DNA from: Ruminococcaceae bacterium D5 | GTDB lineage: Bacteria > Bacillota > Clostridia > Oscillospirales > Ruminococcaceae | Direction: 5' to 3' | DNA: 64,000 nucleotides | Assembly (NCBI GenBank): GCA_900113995.1 | Contig: FORK01000009.1 | Span: 49,317 to 113,316 of the forward strand | Shown: positions 1 through 8,483 of the stretch, in pieces | Layout of the letters: each line of letters begins with the position of its first letter | Numbering within the stretch: position 1 is the first letter of the stretch | Translations under genes and position numbers: made by a program | Notes under the pieces: model-generated | What the model saw: only the letters and a program-made list of their open reading frames with translations | What the model was told of the DNA's origin: nothing | Databases searched by the model: none

Positions 1-1234
1 GCACCTTCTGCACATTGCCGCCCGAGAGCAGCCGCACCGGAGTTTCCACCCCCGGCGTGACGATCGAGAGCTTCTCCACCAGCGCCTCGGCCAGCTCCTT
101 CGCGGGGCGCCGGTCGACGAAGGGGCCGCCGCCCGCTCGGTAGGATTTCAGCAGCATGTTGTCAACCATCCCCATCGAAGCGACCAGCCCCATGCCGAGC
201 CGGTCCTCGGGGACAAAGCTCATGCTCACCCCGAGCCGGATAATCTCGGCGGGAGATTTCCCGACGAGGTTTTCCTTGTGATAGAGGATCGCGCCTTTAT
301 CCGGCAGGGTCAGGCCGGCGATCGTCTCGCACAGCTCCTTCTGACCCGACCCGGCGACCCCGGCCACCCCGAGAATCTCCCCGGTGCGGATCTGAAAGGA
401 AATATCGTTTAAGGCAATCGATCCGTCCGGTTTTTTGACGGTCAGATCGACCACCTTGAGAATGGTGTTTGGATGCTCCGGCTCGGGCCGCCCGATCTCC
501 AGCACAACCGGTCGGCCGACCATCAGCTCGGTGAGGGCCTTCTGGCTGGTTTGGGCGGTCATGACGGTATCGATGCTCCGGCCCTTGCGCAGAATCGTCA
601 CCCGGTCGCTGATTGAAAGAACCTCGTTGAGTTTATGGGTGATGATGATGACGGCGCAGCCCTGCTCCTTCATCCGGCGCAGGATGGCAAACAGACGGTC
701 GGTCTCCTGCGGGGTGAGGACGGCGGTCGGCTCGTCGAGAATCAGAATCTGCGCCCCGCGGTAGAGCACCTTGATGATCTCGACCGTCTGCTTTTCGCTG
801 ACCGACATCTCGCAGACCGGCTTTTCCGGTTCGATCTCCAGCCCGAAGGACCCGCAGATCGAAAGGATCTTTTCCCGAAGCTGCTTTGGGGGCAGCAGCC
901 GCTCCGGAGTCCCGAGAACGATATTGTCCATCGCGGAAAAAACCTCCACCAGCTTGAAGTGCTGATGGATCATTCCGATGCCCAGCCCCATCGCGTCGAT
1001 CGGCGACGAGATAACGGCCGGACGGCCGTCCACAAGGATTTCTCCGCTGTCCGGATGGTAGATGCCCGACAGCATATTCATCAGGGTCGTTTTTCCCGAG
1101 CCGTTCTCCCCTAAAAGCGCGAGGATTTCTCCCCGCCGCACCGAGAGGTTGACCCGGTCGTTTGCCACAACACTGCCGAAGGTCTTGGTCAGCTCGCGGC
1201 ATTCGATGGCATAGGGCGTCTGTTGCTCCGCCAC
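1..1234 (-). CDS. Two-module ABC transporter ATPase (nucleoside/sugar type), C-terminus off the window
   Basis: ATP-binding subunit that powers an inner-membrane importer of the BmpA/NupO or RbsA class, which carry two ATPase modules in one chain. Translation from GTG at 1234 (GGAGGG nine bases upstream) gives about 411 residues before the edge. Module 1 has a Walker A GENGSGKTT near residue 40, the run GMIHQHFKLVE that is typical of BMP-family ATPases, and Walker B LILDEPTAVLTP. Module 2 has the degenerate Walker A GVAGSGQ usual in this class, and its signature LSGGNVQKV is the last thing visible. Module 1's own signature is degenerate (MSVSEKQ), also usual. The permease genes would lie to the left. 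Substrate is inferred; nucleosides fit best. Confidence 0.88.
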   Translation of the reverse strand, partial: MAEQQTPYAIECRELTKTFGSVVANDRVNLSVRRGEILALLGENGSGKTTLMNMLSGIYHPDSGEILVDGRPAVISSPIDAMGLGIGMIHQHFKLVEVFSAMDNIVLGTPERLLPPKQLREKILSICGSFGLEIEPEKPVCEMSVSEKQTVEIIKVLYRGAQILILDEPTAVLTPQETDRLFAILRRMKEQGCAVIIITHKLNEVLSISDRVTILRKGRSIDTVMTAQTSQKALTELMVGRPVVLEIGRPEPEHPNTILKVVDLTVKKPDGSIALNDISFQIRTGEILGVAGVAGSGQKELCETIAGLTLPDKGAILYHKENLVGKSPAEIIRLGVSMSFVPEDRLGMGLVASMGMVDNMLLKSYRAGGGPFVDRRPAKELAEALVEKLSIVTPGVETPVRLLSGGNVQKV

Positions 1235-1289
1235 GCGGTTCCCTCCTTATATCGAGCCCCGGAAAATCGAGGCGGTTTTCCTTCCTTTT

Positions 1290-1318
1290 ATTTTACCCCA
1301 ATTTACCCGTCAAGACAA
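1290..1318 (-). promoter_or_regulatory. Candidate promoter of the ABC ATPase gene
   Basis: On the minus strand, TTGTCT (1313-1318) and TAAAAT (1290-1295) are separated by 17 bases. The pair lies about 55 bases before the GTG start. Assigned by consensus only. Confidence 0.4.
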
Positions 1319-1349
1319 GGCATGTTGTCGCTTTTTCATCATGGTGGCG

Positions 1350-1395
1350 AAAAGAAAAGGGGAGCGGCCGGGACCGGCCGCTCCCCTTTTCTTTT
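1350..1395. terminator. Strong bidirectional terminator
   Basis: A perfect 21-bp stem (1350-1370 with 1375-1395) with a GGAC loop. The stem ends are A-rich on one side and T-rich on the other, so it can act in both directions. It sits just after the radical SAM gene and most probably ends that transcript. Confidence 0.85.
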
Positions 1396-1415
1396 GCCCG
1401 GCGCCGCGCCCTGGC

Positions 1416-2285
1416 CTACAATCCCCTGTATTGTTTGGGCCGGAGATGTCCCCGCGCGATCGCCTGCGCAAGCTGTTCGATCATCGGCAGGCGGTCGCGG
1501 TTGAGGGTTCCGGCCAGGGCCACATAGTTGGAAATATGGTTCGAGCGCAGTACCGTTCCCTCGCTGTCGACATGCTCGAGGAAGATCTTCTGCTCCTCGA
1601 GGATCTGAAGCGGCGAAAGCGCCTGAAACCGCCCGGCCAGATAATCGCGGGTCAGCTCGGTGCCCGCGTTCATCGTCAGGGTCAGCAGGCCGAGGTACTC
1701 CGGGCGGGCGGCGGTGACGAGCCGGGCCGATTCGACGGCGTTTTCCTCCATCTGGGGCACTCCGCCGATACCGGTGATCAGGGTCATCGAGGTTTTGATT
1801 CCGGCGGCTCTGAGCTTTTGGCAGGCCTGCGCCGTCTCCGCGGCGGTGACGCCCTTTTTGATCTGAGTCAGAATCCGGTCGCTTCCCGTCTCGGCCCCGA
1901 GGTAGACCATCTCGAGGCCGTGCTCGCGCAGCGTGCAAAGCTCCTCATGGGATTTGCCCAGCACATCGAGCGCACAGCCGTAGGTCGTGACCCGGCGGCA
2001 GGCGGGAAAGAGCTGAAAAACCCGGTCGAGGACGGTGAGAAGGTCGGGAGTTTTGACGATCAGCGCGTCGCCGTCCGCGAGGAAGACCTTGCGGATCGGG
2101 TAGGGGATTTCGCGGGCGGCTTCCTCGAGGTCGGCGAGCACCTCGGGGATCGGGCGAACCCGGAATGTCTTGTCCTTATACATGGTGCAGAAGGTGCAGC
2201 GGTTGCGGGCGCAGCCGATGGTAAGCTGAAGGATGAGGCTGTCCGCCTCGCTGGGGGGACGGTATACGTCGCCTTCGTAAATCAT
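1416..2285 (-). CDS. Radical SAM protein
   Basis: A 289-residue radical SAM enzyme of unknown substrate. The cluster-binding cysteines are C25, C30 and C33 (GCARNRCTFC), a CX4CX2C spacing that differs from the textbook CX3CX2C and is found in a Firmicutes family of Elp3/HemN-like proteins. YLGAETGSDRILTQIKKG follows at the usual SAM-binding strand positions. AGGAGC lies upstream of the ATG. It stands between rpoN and the ABC gene on the same strand, with a terminator immediately after. No partner gene shows what it modifies. Confidence 0.85.
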   Translation of the reverse strand: MIYEGDVYRPPSEADSLILQLTIGCARNRCTFCTMYKDKTFRVRPIPEVLADLEEAAREIPYPIRKVFLADGDALIVKTPDLLTVLDRVFQLFPACRRVTTYGCALDVLGKSHEELCTLREHGLEMVYLGAETGSDRILTQIKKGVTAAETAQACQKLRAAGIKTSMTLITGIGGVPQMEENAVESARLVTAARPEYLGLLTLTMNAGTELTRDYLAGRFQALSPLQILEEQKIFLEHVDSEGTVLRSNHISNYVALAGTLNRDRLPMIEQLAQAIARGHLRPKQYRGL

Positions 2286-2322
2286 GGCGCGGCTCCTTTC
2301 GGATCGATGTTGGAAAAGCGGC

Positions 2323-2362
2323 GGCAGGGAGCGTCCCCGTCTTACGGCGGGCGCTCCCTGCC
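2323..2362 (-). terminator. Weak terminator-like hairpin after rpoN
   Basis: Arms GGCAGGGAGCG (2323-2333) and CGCTCCCTGCC (2352-2362) pair perfectly. In the minus direction they are followed by only four T after a short gap, so termination may be partial and allow read-through into the radical SAM gene. Confidence 0.45.
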
Positions 2363-2366
2363 CGGT

Positions 2367-3731
2367 TCAATGCCTGCGGGCCGACGAGGAGGGGATTCCC
2401 AGCTCCTCGCGGTATTTTGCCACGGTGCGGCGGGCGAGCGCCACCCCTTCCTCCCCGAGCAGCGACGCGATGGCGCTGTCCGAGAGGGGGCAGCCCGGCT
2501 CCTCCTCCGCGACAAGTTCGCGGATCCGGTCCTTGACCGAGCGGCTGCCCAGCCCGGCGGTGCCCTCCCCGGTCGAGGCCGCGCCCGAAAAGAAGTTCTT
2601 GAGCGGGAAGATTCCCCGGCGGCACTGCAGGTATTTCTCATTGATCGCCCGGCTGACCGTCGATTCATGAACCGAAAGGTCGTCGGCGATATCCCGCAGC
2701 CGCATCGGCATCAGATCGCCGTGCGGATCGACGAAGAAGGACCGCTGCCGCCTGAGAATCGACTCGACAATCCGCTCGATGGTGATTCGTCGGCTTTCGA
2801 TCGACTTGACCACCCAGAGGGCCTGCGAGAGCTTCTGGCTGACATACTGTTTGGCCTGCGGGTCATCCTGCGCCATCTCAAGATAGGCGCGGTTGACCGA
2901 AACGCTGGCGTTATACTGCCTGTTGTAGGTGCAGACCGGCTCGCCGTCAACCAGATCGACGGTTACATCCGGCAGGATGTAGGCCACCGTCTCATCCCCG
3001 AAGGCCGAGGCGGGGCGCGGGTTGAGGGTACGGATCAGCTCATAGCAGGCCCTGGCCTGCGAAACCGGACATCCGATCGCCTTCGCGGCCTTCTGAAAAT
3101 GGCCGAGGGCGCAGTCCTCGAGGTGATCCCGCGCGATCATGAAGGCCACCGGATCGGCCACCCCCCGCCGGGAAAGCTGGATGCAGAGCGAGTCGGCCAG
3201 ATCATACCCGCCGATTCCGGGCGGATCGAGGGTGCGCAGGTAGTCGATCGCCTCGCGGGCAAGCCCCACATCCACCCCGAATTCCCTGGCCAGCGCCTCG
3301 GGGGAGATGGTCAGGTAACCGTGCGCATCGAGCGAGCCGACCAGCCGTTCCAGCAGCCGGAGGTCCACGCGGGTCAGGCTCAGGTCAAACTGACCCCGCA
3401 GATAGTCGGGCAGGTCCGCTCCGGTCTGCTCGGGCCGGGGCGCCCGCTCGGGGCGCTCCTCCTCATCCCGGTCGGCCGGGTCCTCGTCGGCGGAGGCGGC
3501 CGGGCGCGCGGTCAGCCAGCGCGCGAGATCGATCGGACTGGGGGCCGAATCCTCCGCCGTTCTGGTCGGCGGCTCGAGATCGATGAGCGGATTTTCAAGA
3601 TGCACCTCGCTCAGATAAGCGTTGAGCTCGATGCTGTTCATCTGCAGCAGCTTGATGTACTGGATCTGTTGGGTCGAGAGGGTCTGCCGCAGCGCCTGCT
3701 GCTGCACCTGACCCAGATATCCGATGGACAT
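2367..3731 (-). CDS. rpoN: RNA polymerase sigma-54 factor
   Basis: Sigma-54 directs RNA polymerase to -24/-12 promoters and needs an AAA+ enhancer-binding activator to open them. The 454 residues show the three expected parts. There is a Gln/Leu-rich region I at the start (QQQALRQTLSTQQIQYIKLLQM), an acidic linker at about 50-95, then the core-binding and DNA-binding domains. The RpoN box is near the C-terminus as ARRTVAKYRE. The ending GIPSSSARRH is typical of the family. No enhancer-binding protein and no clear -24/-12 promoter was recognised in this window, so its targets are elsewhere or were missed. Confidence 0.95.
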   Translation of the reverse strand: MSIGYLGQVQQQALRQTLSTQQIQYIKLLQMNSIELNAYLSEVHLENPLIDLEPPTRTAEDSAPSPIDLARWLTARPAASADEDPADRDEEERPERAPRPEQTGADLPDYLRGQFDLSLTRVDLRLLERLVGSLDAHGYLTISPEALAREFGVDVGLAREAIDYLRTLDPPGIGGYDLADSLCIQLSRRGVADPVAFMIARDHLEDCALGHFQKAAKAIGCPVSQARACYELIRTLNPRPASAFGDETVAYILPDVTVDLVDGEPVCTYNRQYNASVSVNRAYLEMAQDDPQAKQYVSQKLSQALWVVKSIESRRITIERIVESILRRQRSFFVDPHGDLMPMRLRDIADDLSVHESTVSRAINEKYLQCRRGIFPLKNFFSGAASTGEGTAGLGSRSVKDRIRELVAEEEPGCPLSDSAIASLLGEEGVALARRTVAKYREELGIPSSSARRH

Positions 3732-3931
3732 ACCATTCGCCTCTTTCCTGAAAATTCAGCCGGCGGTCCGCGGACGGGCGCATCCGGTAAAATCTTTTTC
3801 TGCCCGCACCTGAAATTTACAGGGTTTCAGCCCCGCGGCGGCATGAAATTTGCTCGGAGTCCGTACCTTATTATGACCGATTTCGAACTTTTTTGCAACA
3901 GGGCAACCGGCACAAACCCAGCGTCCGAAAG

Positions 3932-3961
3932 TTGACGAGATGGACGAAGGGGCGGTATAAT
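3932..3961 (+). promoter_or_regulatory. Promoter of the CntK-like gene
   Basis: TTGACG (3932-3937), an 18-base spacer and TATAAT (3956-3961), about 77 bases before the start codon. The rest of the 300-base gap between rpoN and this gene shows nothing else I can name. Confidence 0.65.
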
Positions 3962-4037
3962 AGGGTTGTAAAATTACCAGATTTCCGGAATTTAGATGAT
4001 GGTTTCACTGCAATGGTATGGAGAGGAAGGCGATTCG

Positions 4038-4829
4038 ATGCATCTGCGCATCCGTTTGGCCAACCCCGCGGGCAACATCACCCTTTTTGTGCTCGATCCG
4101 GTCGATCCGGCTGCGCGGCCCGCACTGTCCGCCGCGCTGATGCGGCGCGATCCCTCGGTGGAGCAGGTCGCCTTTGTGACCGCGCCGAAATCCGGCGGAG
4201 CGGGGCGGTTCGAGATGATGGGCGGGGAATTCTGCGGCAACGCCTGCCGCGCCTTCGGGTTTCTGCTGGCGCGGGAGCGTTTTTCCGGCGGGGTCCACAC
4301 CCTTGCGGTGGAGGCAAGCGGAGCGGCGTCCCCCGTCGCCGTCACGGCCGACCTCGACGCGGGGCATTCGAGCGCGGCGATGCCGCTTCCCCGCGCGGTT
4401 TCCCCCTGCTTCGTGGGGGGCCTTCGCGGGACGCTGGCCGAATTTGAAGGGATCAGCCATCTTGTGCTGCCGCACGGATACAACGAAGAGCTGCTGCGCG
4501 CCGGACAGGCGCTGCTTGCCCAAACCGGAGCCGAAGCGTGGGGGGTTCTGTTTCTCGAGGGCCTCTCGATGATCCCCGTCGTCACCGTCCGCTCGACCGG
4601 CACGACCGTCTTCGAGGGGAGCTGCGGCTCCGGCTCGGTAGCCGCGGCCTGTGCGCTCGGCCTTGCGGCGGGGGAGGGGGAGCATTGCTGCGCCCTCCGC
4701 CAGCCCCGGGGAACCATCCTTGCGGCGGTGACGGTGCGGGAAGGCTCCCTCTCGGCCGCTTCGATCGGCGGGTCTGTCTCCTTCGGGGAACCGGATGTGC
4801 TCACCCTTCCGGACAAGGGGGAGGGATGA
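4038..4829 (+). CDS. Diaminopimelate-epimerase-fold amino-acid racemase, CntK-like
   Basis: A cofactor-independent racemase of the DapF fold, which uses two cysteines to swap the alpha proton. Both cysteine motifs are visible: GGEFCGNACRAFG in the first half and FEGSCGSGSVAAA in the second. The opening NPAGN and the later RQPRGTI resemble, from memory of the family, the staphylococcal histidine racemase CntK more than true DapF (MHGLGNDF is absent). I chose ATG 4038, giving 263 residues, because AGGAAGG lies seven bases upstream. An in-frame ATG at 3996 lacks a ribosome site. No metallophore genes (CntL/CntM-like) are nearby, so the substrate is unknown. Confidence 0.75.
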   Translation: MHLRIRLANPAGNITLFVLDPVDPAARPALSAALMRRDPSVEQVAFVTAPKSGGAGRFEMMGGEFCGNACRAFGFLLARERFSGGVHTLAVEASGAASPVAVTADLDAGHSSAAMPLPRAVSPCFVGGLRGTLAEFEGISHLVLPHGYNEELLRAGQALLAQTGAEAWGVLFLEGLSMIPVVTVRSTGTTVFEGSCGSGSVAAACALGLAAGEGEHCCALRQPRGTILAAVTVREGSLSAASIGGSVSFGEPDVLTLPDKGEG

Positions 4830-4870
4830 GCGGCGCGGCCCGTAAAATTTTTTGACTTGTCTATTTTTTC

Positions 4871-4899
4871 TTGACAAATTCCTCCGGAACGGCTATCAT
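4871..4899 (+). promoter_or_regulatory. Promoter of the leuCDB T-box transcript
   Basis: TTGACA (4871-4876), a 17-base spacer and TATCAT (4894-4899). This is nearly consensus and ends about 45 bases before the start of the T-box stem I. Confidence 0.8.
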
Positions 4900-4944
4900 C
4901 ATGCTATATCCCCTGCGTCCTTCGAAACTGAATTGATCAAGGAA

Positions 4945-5226
4945 ATGCGATGACGGGAAATTGATCCTTTGTGCTGTGGGAACAGAGAGCCGCCGTTTGG
5001 TGCGAGGCGGACCCCGGGCAGGCATCATCTCATCCCCGAGCGGCCGACCGAACCGGATATTCCGGACAGGAAGGACGGGCCCCCCGCCGTTATCATGGGG
5101 TTCCCATTCGCCTCAGGGCCGATGGGTGACGAGCGGGCGCGAAAGGCGCCAACCAAGGGTGGTACCGCGGAAGCATCTGCTGCTTTCGTCCTTTGAACGG
5201 ATTTCAAGGGACGGGGGCTTTTTTTA
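4945..5226 (+). promoter_or_regulatory. Leucine T-box riboswitch with terminator
   Basis: A T-box leader senses uncharged tRNA and lets transcription continue when the cognate amino acid is short. Visible parts: a stem I K-turn region GATGACGGGAA near 4948, the AGAGAGC bulge at 4984-4990, the specifier loop, and the invariant T-box AAGGGTGGTACCGCG at 5156-5170. Then comes a terminator hairpin (CGTCCTTTGAA with TTTCAAGGGACG, 5187-5212) and a T-run to 5225. Aligning the specifier region with the B. subtilis tyrS leader (known pattern CTAC before the GAG stem) puts CTC, a leucine codon, at 5029-5031. That agrees with the downstream leuCDB genes. Confidence 0.93.
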
Positions 5227-5258
5227 TATCCGAATGAATGATTCAAGGAGGCTATCTT

Positions 5259-6518
5259 ATGGGAATGACAATGACGCAGAAAATCCTGGCGGCCCACGCC
5301 GGACTCGATTCGGTGCGGGCGGGCCAGCTCGTCAGCGCGAGAGCCGATATGGTGCTGGGCAACGACATCACCACCCCGGTTGCGGTCAACGAATTCAACA
5401 AGGCGGGCTTCACCTCGGTTTTCGACACCAGAAAGGTCACGATTGTCCTCGACCACTTTATCCCGAACAAGGATATCAAGGCGGCCGAGCAGGCCAAAAC
5501 CTGCCGCCAGTTCGCCCGCAAATACGGCGTCGAGCATTTTTATGACGTCGGCGAAATGGGCATCGAGCACGCGCTGCTGCCCGAAAAAGGTCTTGTCGCC
5601 CCGGGCGAGCTTTGCATCGGGGCCGATTCGCACACCTGCACCTACGGCGCGCTGGGCGCATTTTCCACCGGCGTCGGTTCCACCGACATGGCCGCAGGTC
5701 TCGCAACCGGCACGGCCTGGTTCAAGGTTCCTGCGGCGCTGCGCTTTGAGCTGAGGGGTTCCCTCGCCCCCAATGTCAGCGGCAAGGACGTCATCCTGCA
5801 CATCATCGGGATGATCGGGGTGGACGGCGCCCTCTACAAGTCGATGGAATTCGGCGGCGAGGGCCTCAAAAGCCTGACCATCGACGACCGGCTCTGCATC
5901 GCCAACATGGCGATCGAGGCAGGCGGCAAAAACGGCATCTTCGAGGTGGACGAAACGACCCTCGCCTATGTCGGCGAACGGGTTTCCCGTCCCTATACCG
6001 TCTACACCCCCGATCCCGACGCGGAATACGAAAAGGTGTATGAAATCGACCTTTCCCAGATCAAATCGACCGTCGCCTTCCCGCATCTGCCTGAAAACAC
6101 CCGCACCATCGACCAGGTGGGCGACGTCGCTATCGACCAGGTGGTGATCGGTTCCTGCACCAACGGCAGGCTTTCCGATATGGCCGCCGCCGCCCGCATC
6201 CTCAAGGGACATCACGTCGCGCGCGACTGCCGCACCATCATCATCCCGGCCACCATGCAGATCTACCGCGACTGCATGAAGCTCGGCTATACCGACATCT
6301 TTCTCGACGCGGGCTGCGTCGTCTCAACTCCGACCTGCGGGCCCTGCCTCGGCGGATACATGGGCATCCTCGCGGAAGGGGAGCGCTGCGTCTCGACCAC
6401 CAACCGCAATTTCGTCGGACGGATGGGCCATCCGAAGAGCGAGGTCTACCTCGCAAGCCCCGAGGTCGCCGCTGCGTCGGCCATCGCGGGGAAGATCGCC
6501 GATCCCAACCGGATCTGA
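5259..6518 (+). CDS. leuC: 3-isopropylmalate dehydratase large subunit
   Basis: The large subunit of the [4Fe-4S] isomerase that converts 2-isopropylmalate to 3-isopropylmalate in leucine synthesis. The 419 residues are the length of the compact LeuC/HacA form. Cluster motifs are present: [24 protein letters not shown] and [11 protein letters not shown], carrying the three cysteines. ATG 5259 follows AAGGAGG at normal spacing; an in-frame ATG at 5238 lies before the ribosome site. It is the first gene of the T-box-controlled leuCDB operon, 19 bases before leuD. leuA is not in the window. Confidence 0.96.
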   Translation: MGMTMTQKILAAHAGLDSVRAGQLVSARADMVLGNDITTPVAVNEFNKAGFTSVFDTRKVTIVLDHFIPNKDIKAAEQAKTCRQFARKYGVEHFYDVGEMGIEHALLPEKGLVAPGELCIGADSHTCTYGALGAFSTGVGSTDMAAGLATGTAWFKVPAALRFELRGSLAPNVSGKDVILHIIGMIGVDGALYKSMEFGGEGLKSLTIDDRLCIANMAIEAGGKNGIFEVDETTLAYVGERVSRPYTVYTPDPDAEYEKVYEIDLSQIKSTVAFPHLPENTRTIDQVGDVAIDQVVIGSCTNGRLSDMAAAARILKGHHVARDCRTIIIPATMQIYRDCMKLGYTDIFLDAGCVVSTPTCGPCLGGYMGILAEGERCVSTTNRNFVGRMGHPKSEVYLASPEVAAASAIAGKIADPNRI

Positions 6519-6537
6519 TTGAAAGGAGATTTGCCAG

Positions 6538-7035
6538 ATGAACGCCAAAGGCACTGTTTTTAAGTACGGGGACAACATCGACACCGACGTCATCATCCCC
6601 GCCCGCTACCTCAACACCCCCGACCACAAGGAGCTGGCCGCCCACTGCATGGAGGACATCGACGCCTCCTTTATCAAAACGATGAAGCCCGGCGATATCA
6701 TCGTCGGCGGATTCAATTTCGGTTGCGGCTCGTCGCGCGAGCACGCCCCCATCGCCATCAAGGCTTCAGGGGTTTCCTGCGTCATCGCCAAGACCTTCGC
6801 GCGGATTTTCTACCGCAACTCGATCAATATCGGACTTGCCATCCTCGAGTGCCCCGAGGCCTCGGACCGGATTCGGGCGGGGGACGAAGTCGCCGTTGAT
6901 TTCGACACCGGCCTGATCGAAAACCTTACCCGGGGCGAACGGTACCAGGCCGAGCCGTTCCCGCCCTTTATCAAGGAGATCATCAACCACAACGGGCTGA
7001 TGAACGCGCTCGCCGCGGGGAAGGGGAAGGCATGA
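6538..7035 (+). CDS. leuD: 3-isopropylmalate dehydratase small subunit
   Basis: Swivelling small subunit that completes the isopropylmalate isomerase active site with LeuC. The 165 residues begin with [21 protein letters not shown] and contain the substrate-binding loop [18 protein letters not shown] precedes the ATG, and the end overlaps leuB by four bases (ATGA), which suggests translational coupling. Confidence 0.96.
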   Translation: MNAKGTVFKYGDNIDTDVIIPARYLNTPDHKELAAHCMEDIDASFIKTMKPGDIIVGGFNFGCGSSREHAPIAIKASGVSCVIAKTFARIFYRNSINIGLAILECPEASDRIRAGDEVAVDFDTGLIENLTRGERYQAEPFPPFIKEIINHNGLMNALAAGKGKA

Positions 7036-8105
7036 ACAAGCGCATCACCGTCCTTTCGGGCGACTATATCGGACCGGAAATCGTGGAGCAGGGAATTCTT
7101 GCTCTGGAGGCGGTTGCTCGCCGCTTCGGCCACCGCTTTGAATTTTGCAGGGTCGATTTCGGCGGCGCGGCGATCGACTCGGCCGGGGTTCCTTTCCCGG
7201 AGGAAACCAGAAAAGCCTGCGAGCAGGCCGGCGCGGTGCTGCTCGGTTCGGTCGGCGGCCCGAAGTGGGATTTGGTGCCCAAGGAAATCCGCCCCGAGAA
7301 GGGCCTTTTGCAGATGCGTTCGGCGCTCGGCCTCTTCGGCAACCTGCGCCCCGCCAAGCTCCATCCGCAGCTCGCGTTCGCTTGCCCGCTGCGGCCCGAG
7401 ATCGTGGAGAAGGGCATCGACATCATGACCGTCCGGGAGCTGACCGGCGGCATCTACTTCGGCAGCCACGAGACCTCGGTGCAGAACGGCGAGCGGGTCG
7501 CCGCCGATGTGATGGCCTACTCCGAGCATGAGATCGACCGCATCCTGCGGGTTGGCTTCGAGGCGGCCAGAAAGCGCAGAAAGCGCCTGACCTCGGTGGA
7601 AAAATCCAACGTCCTCGACTGCTCCCGTCTCTGGAAGGAGCGCGCCCACGCCCTGTCCGCCGAGTATCCCGATGTCGAGCTGATCGACATGCTGGTGGAC
7701 AACGCCGCCATGCAGCTTGTGCGAGACCCCTCGCAGTTCGACGTGCTTGTGACCGAAAACATGTTCGGCGATATCCTTTCGGACGAGTCGAGCATGATCG
7801 TCGGCTCGATCGGCATGATGCCCTCGGCCAGCCTGCGGGATGATTCCTTCGGGGTGTATGAGCCGATCCACGGCTCCGCCCCCGACATCGCCGGGCGCGA
7901 CCTCGCCAACCCGATCGGCACCATCCTTTCGGCGGCGATGATGCTGCGGTATTCCTTCGGGATGGCGCGGGAGGCCGACGCCGTGGAAGCGGCGGTCGGT
8001 GCCGTGCTCGATTCAGGGCTTCGCACCGCCGACATCATGAGCGCCGGAATGAAGCGGGTCGGCTGCCGCGAAATGGGAGCTGCCATCGCCGCGGCCATCG
8101 GGTAA
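7032..8105 (+). CDS. leuB: 3-isopropylmalate dehydrogenase
   Basis: Oxidises and decarboxylates 3-isopropylmalate to 2-oxoisocaproate with NAD+. The 357 residues are full length. The start is slightly divergent ([17 protein letters not shown]), [12 protein letters not shown] is the substrate and adenosine region, and [21 protein letters not shown] and [12 protein letters not shown] hold the metal- and NAD-binding residues. The last third codes for [19 protein letters not shown] before the TAA at 8103. The DNA for that segment is repeated downstream, in the same frame but beyond the stop. Confidence 0.96.
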   Translation: MNKRITVLSGDYIGPEIVEQGILALEAVARRFGHRFEFCRVDFGGAAIDSAGVPFPEETRKACEQAGAVLLGSVGGPKWDLVPKEIRPEKGLLQMRSALGLFGNLRPAKLHPQLAFACPLRPEIVEKGIDIMTVRELTGGIYFGSHETSVQNGERVAADVMAYSEHEIDRILRVGFEAARKRRKRLTSVEKSNVLDCSRLWKERAHALSAEYPDVELIDMLVDNAAMQLVRDPSQFDVLVTENMFGDILSDESSMIVGSIGMMPSASLRDDSFGVYEPIHGSAPDIAGRDLANPIGTILSAAMMLRYSFGMAREADAVEAAVGAVLDSGLRTADIMSAGMKRVGCREMGAAIAAAIG

Positions 8106-8299
8106 ACAAACCCCCGGACAACCGACTCGAGACCGGCGGCTGTCATTTCGGCCATCGGACAGGCAAACGACTGCCGCCAGATGGGAGCGGCCGGTGCCGT
8201 GCTCGATTCGAGGCTTCGCACCGCCGACATCATGAGCGCCGGAATGAAGCGGGTCGGCTGCCGCGAAATGGGAGCTGCCGGTGCACCGGCAGCCGGATG
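7997..8299 (+). repeat. Duplicated 3' end of leuB
   Basis: Positions 7997-8084, inside leuB, recur at 8192-8279 with two mismatches in 88 bases. The offset is 195 bases, exactly 65 codons. The second copy stays in the leuB frame but lies past the TAA. Its last codons end at a TGA (8298-8300) and resemble a diverged form of the leuB end. A shorter third echo (GGCCATCGG...CAAAC) is near 8150-8170. The copy has no start codon or ribosome site of its own. Confidence 0.9.
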
Positions 8300-8365
8300 A
8301 CCAGGACGGAACCCCCTCTGACAGAGCCGGGGGCGTGTTCTTTTGCGAAGGCTGACACAAAATCC

Positions 8366-8403
8366 AAATGGGGCGTCCGGAAAACCGGACGCCCCATTTT
8401 TGA
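8366..8403 (+). terminator. Terminator after leuCDB
   Basis: AAATGGGGCGTCCGG (8366-8380) pairs with CCGGACGCCCCATTT around an AAAA loop, followed by TT. It lies 260 bases after leuB, beyond the duplicated tail, so the tail is probably transcribed. Confidence 0.8.
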
Positions 8404-8483
8404 CCGAAAACACCGGGGATGGACGAAATTTCCGGTACGTGCTATGATAGCAGCCAGAACACCAACAGAAGGGAAGTCCTGCC

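Noticed and set aside
2367..3731. Search for a -24/-12 sigma-54 promoter in the window
   Set aside because: Partial TGGCAC words occur by chance in this GC-rich DNA, but none is paired with a correctly spaced TTGC upstream of a gene.
1341..3935. Long plus-strand frame opposite the radical SAM and rpoN genes
   Set aside because: Its translation is Arg/Gly-rich with no domain, while both minus-strand genes are clear family members.
7997..8300. Stop-codon read-through of leuB as a programmed event
   Set aside because: The tail copy is better explained by duplication, because five other genes show the same pattern, some out of frame.
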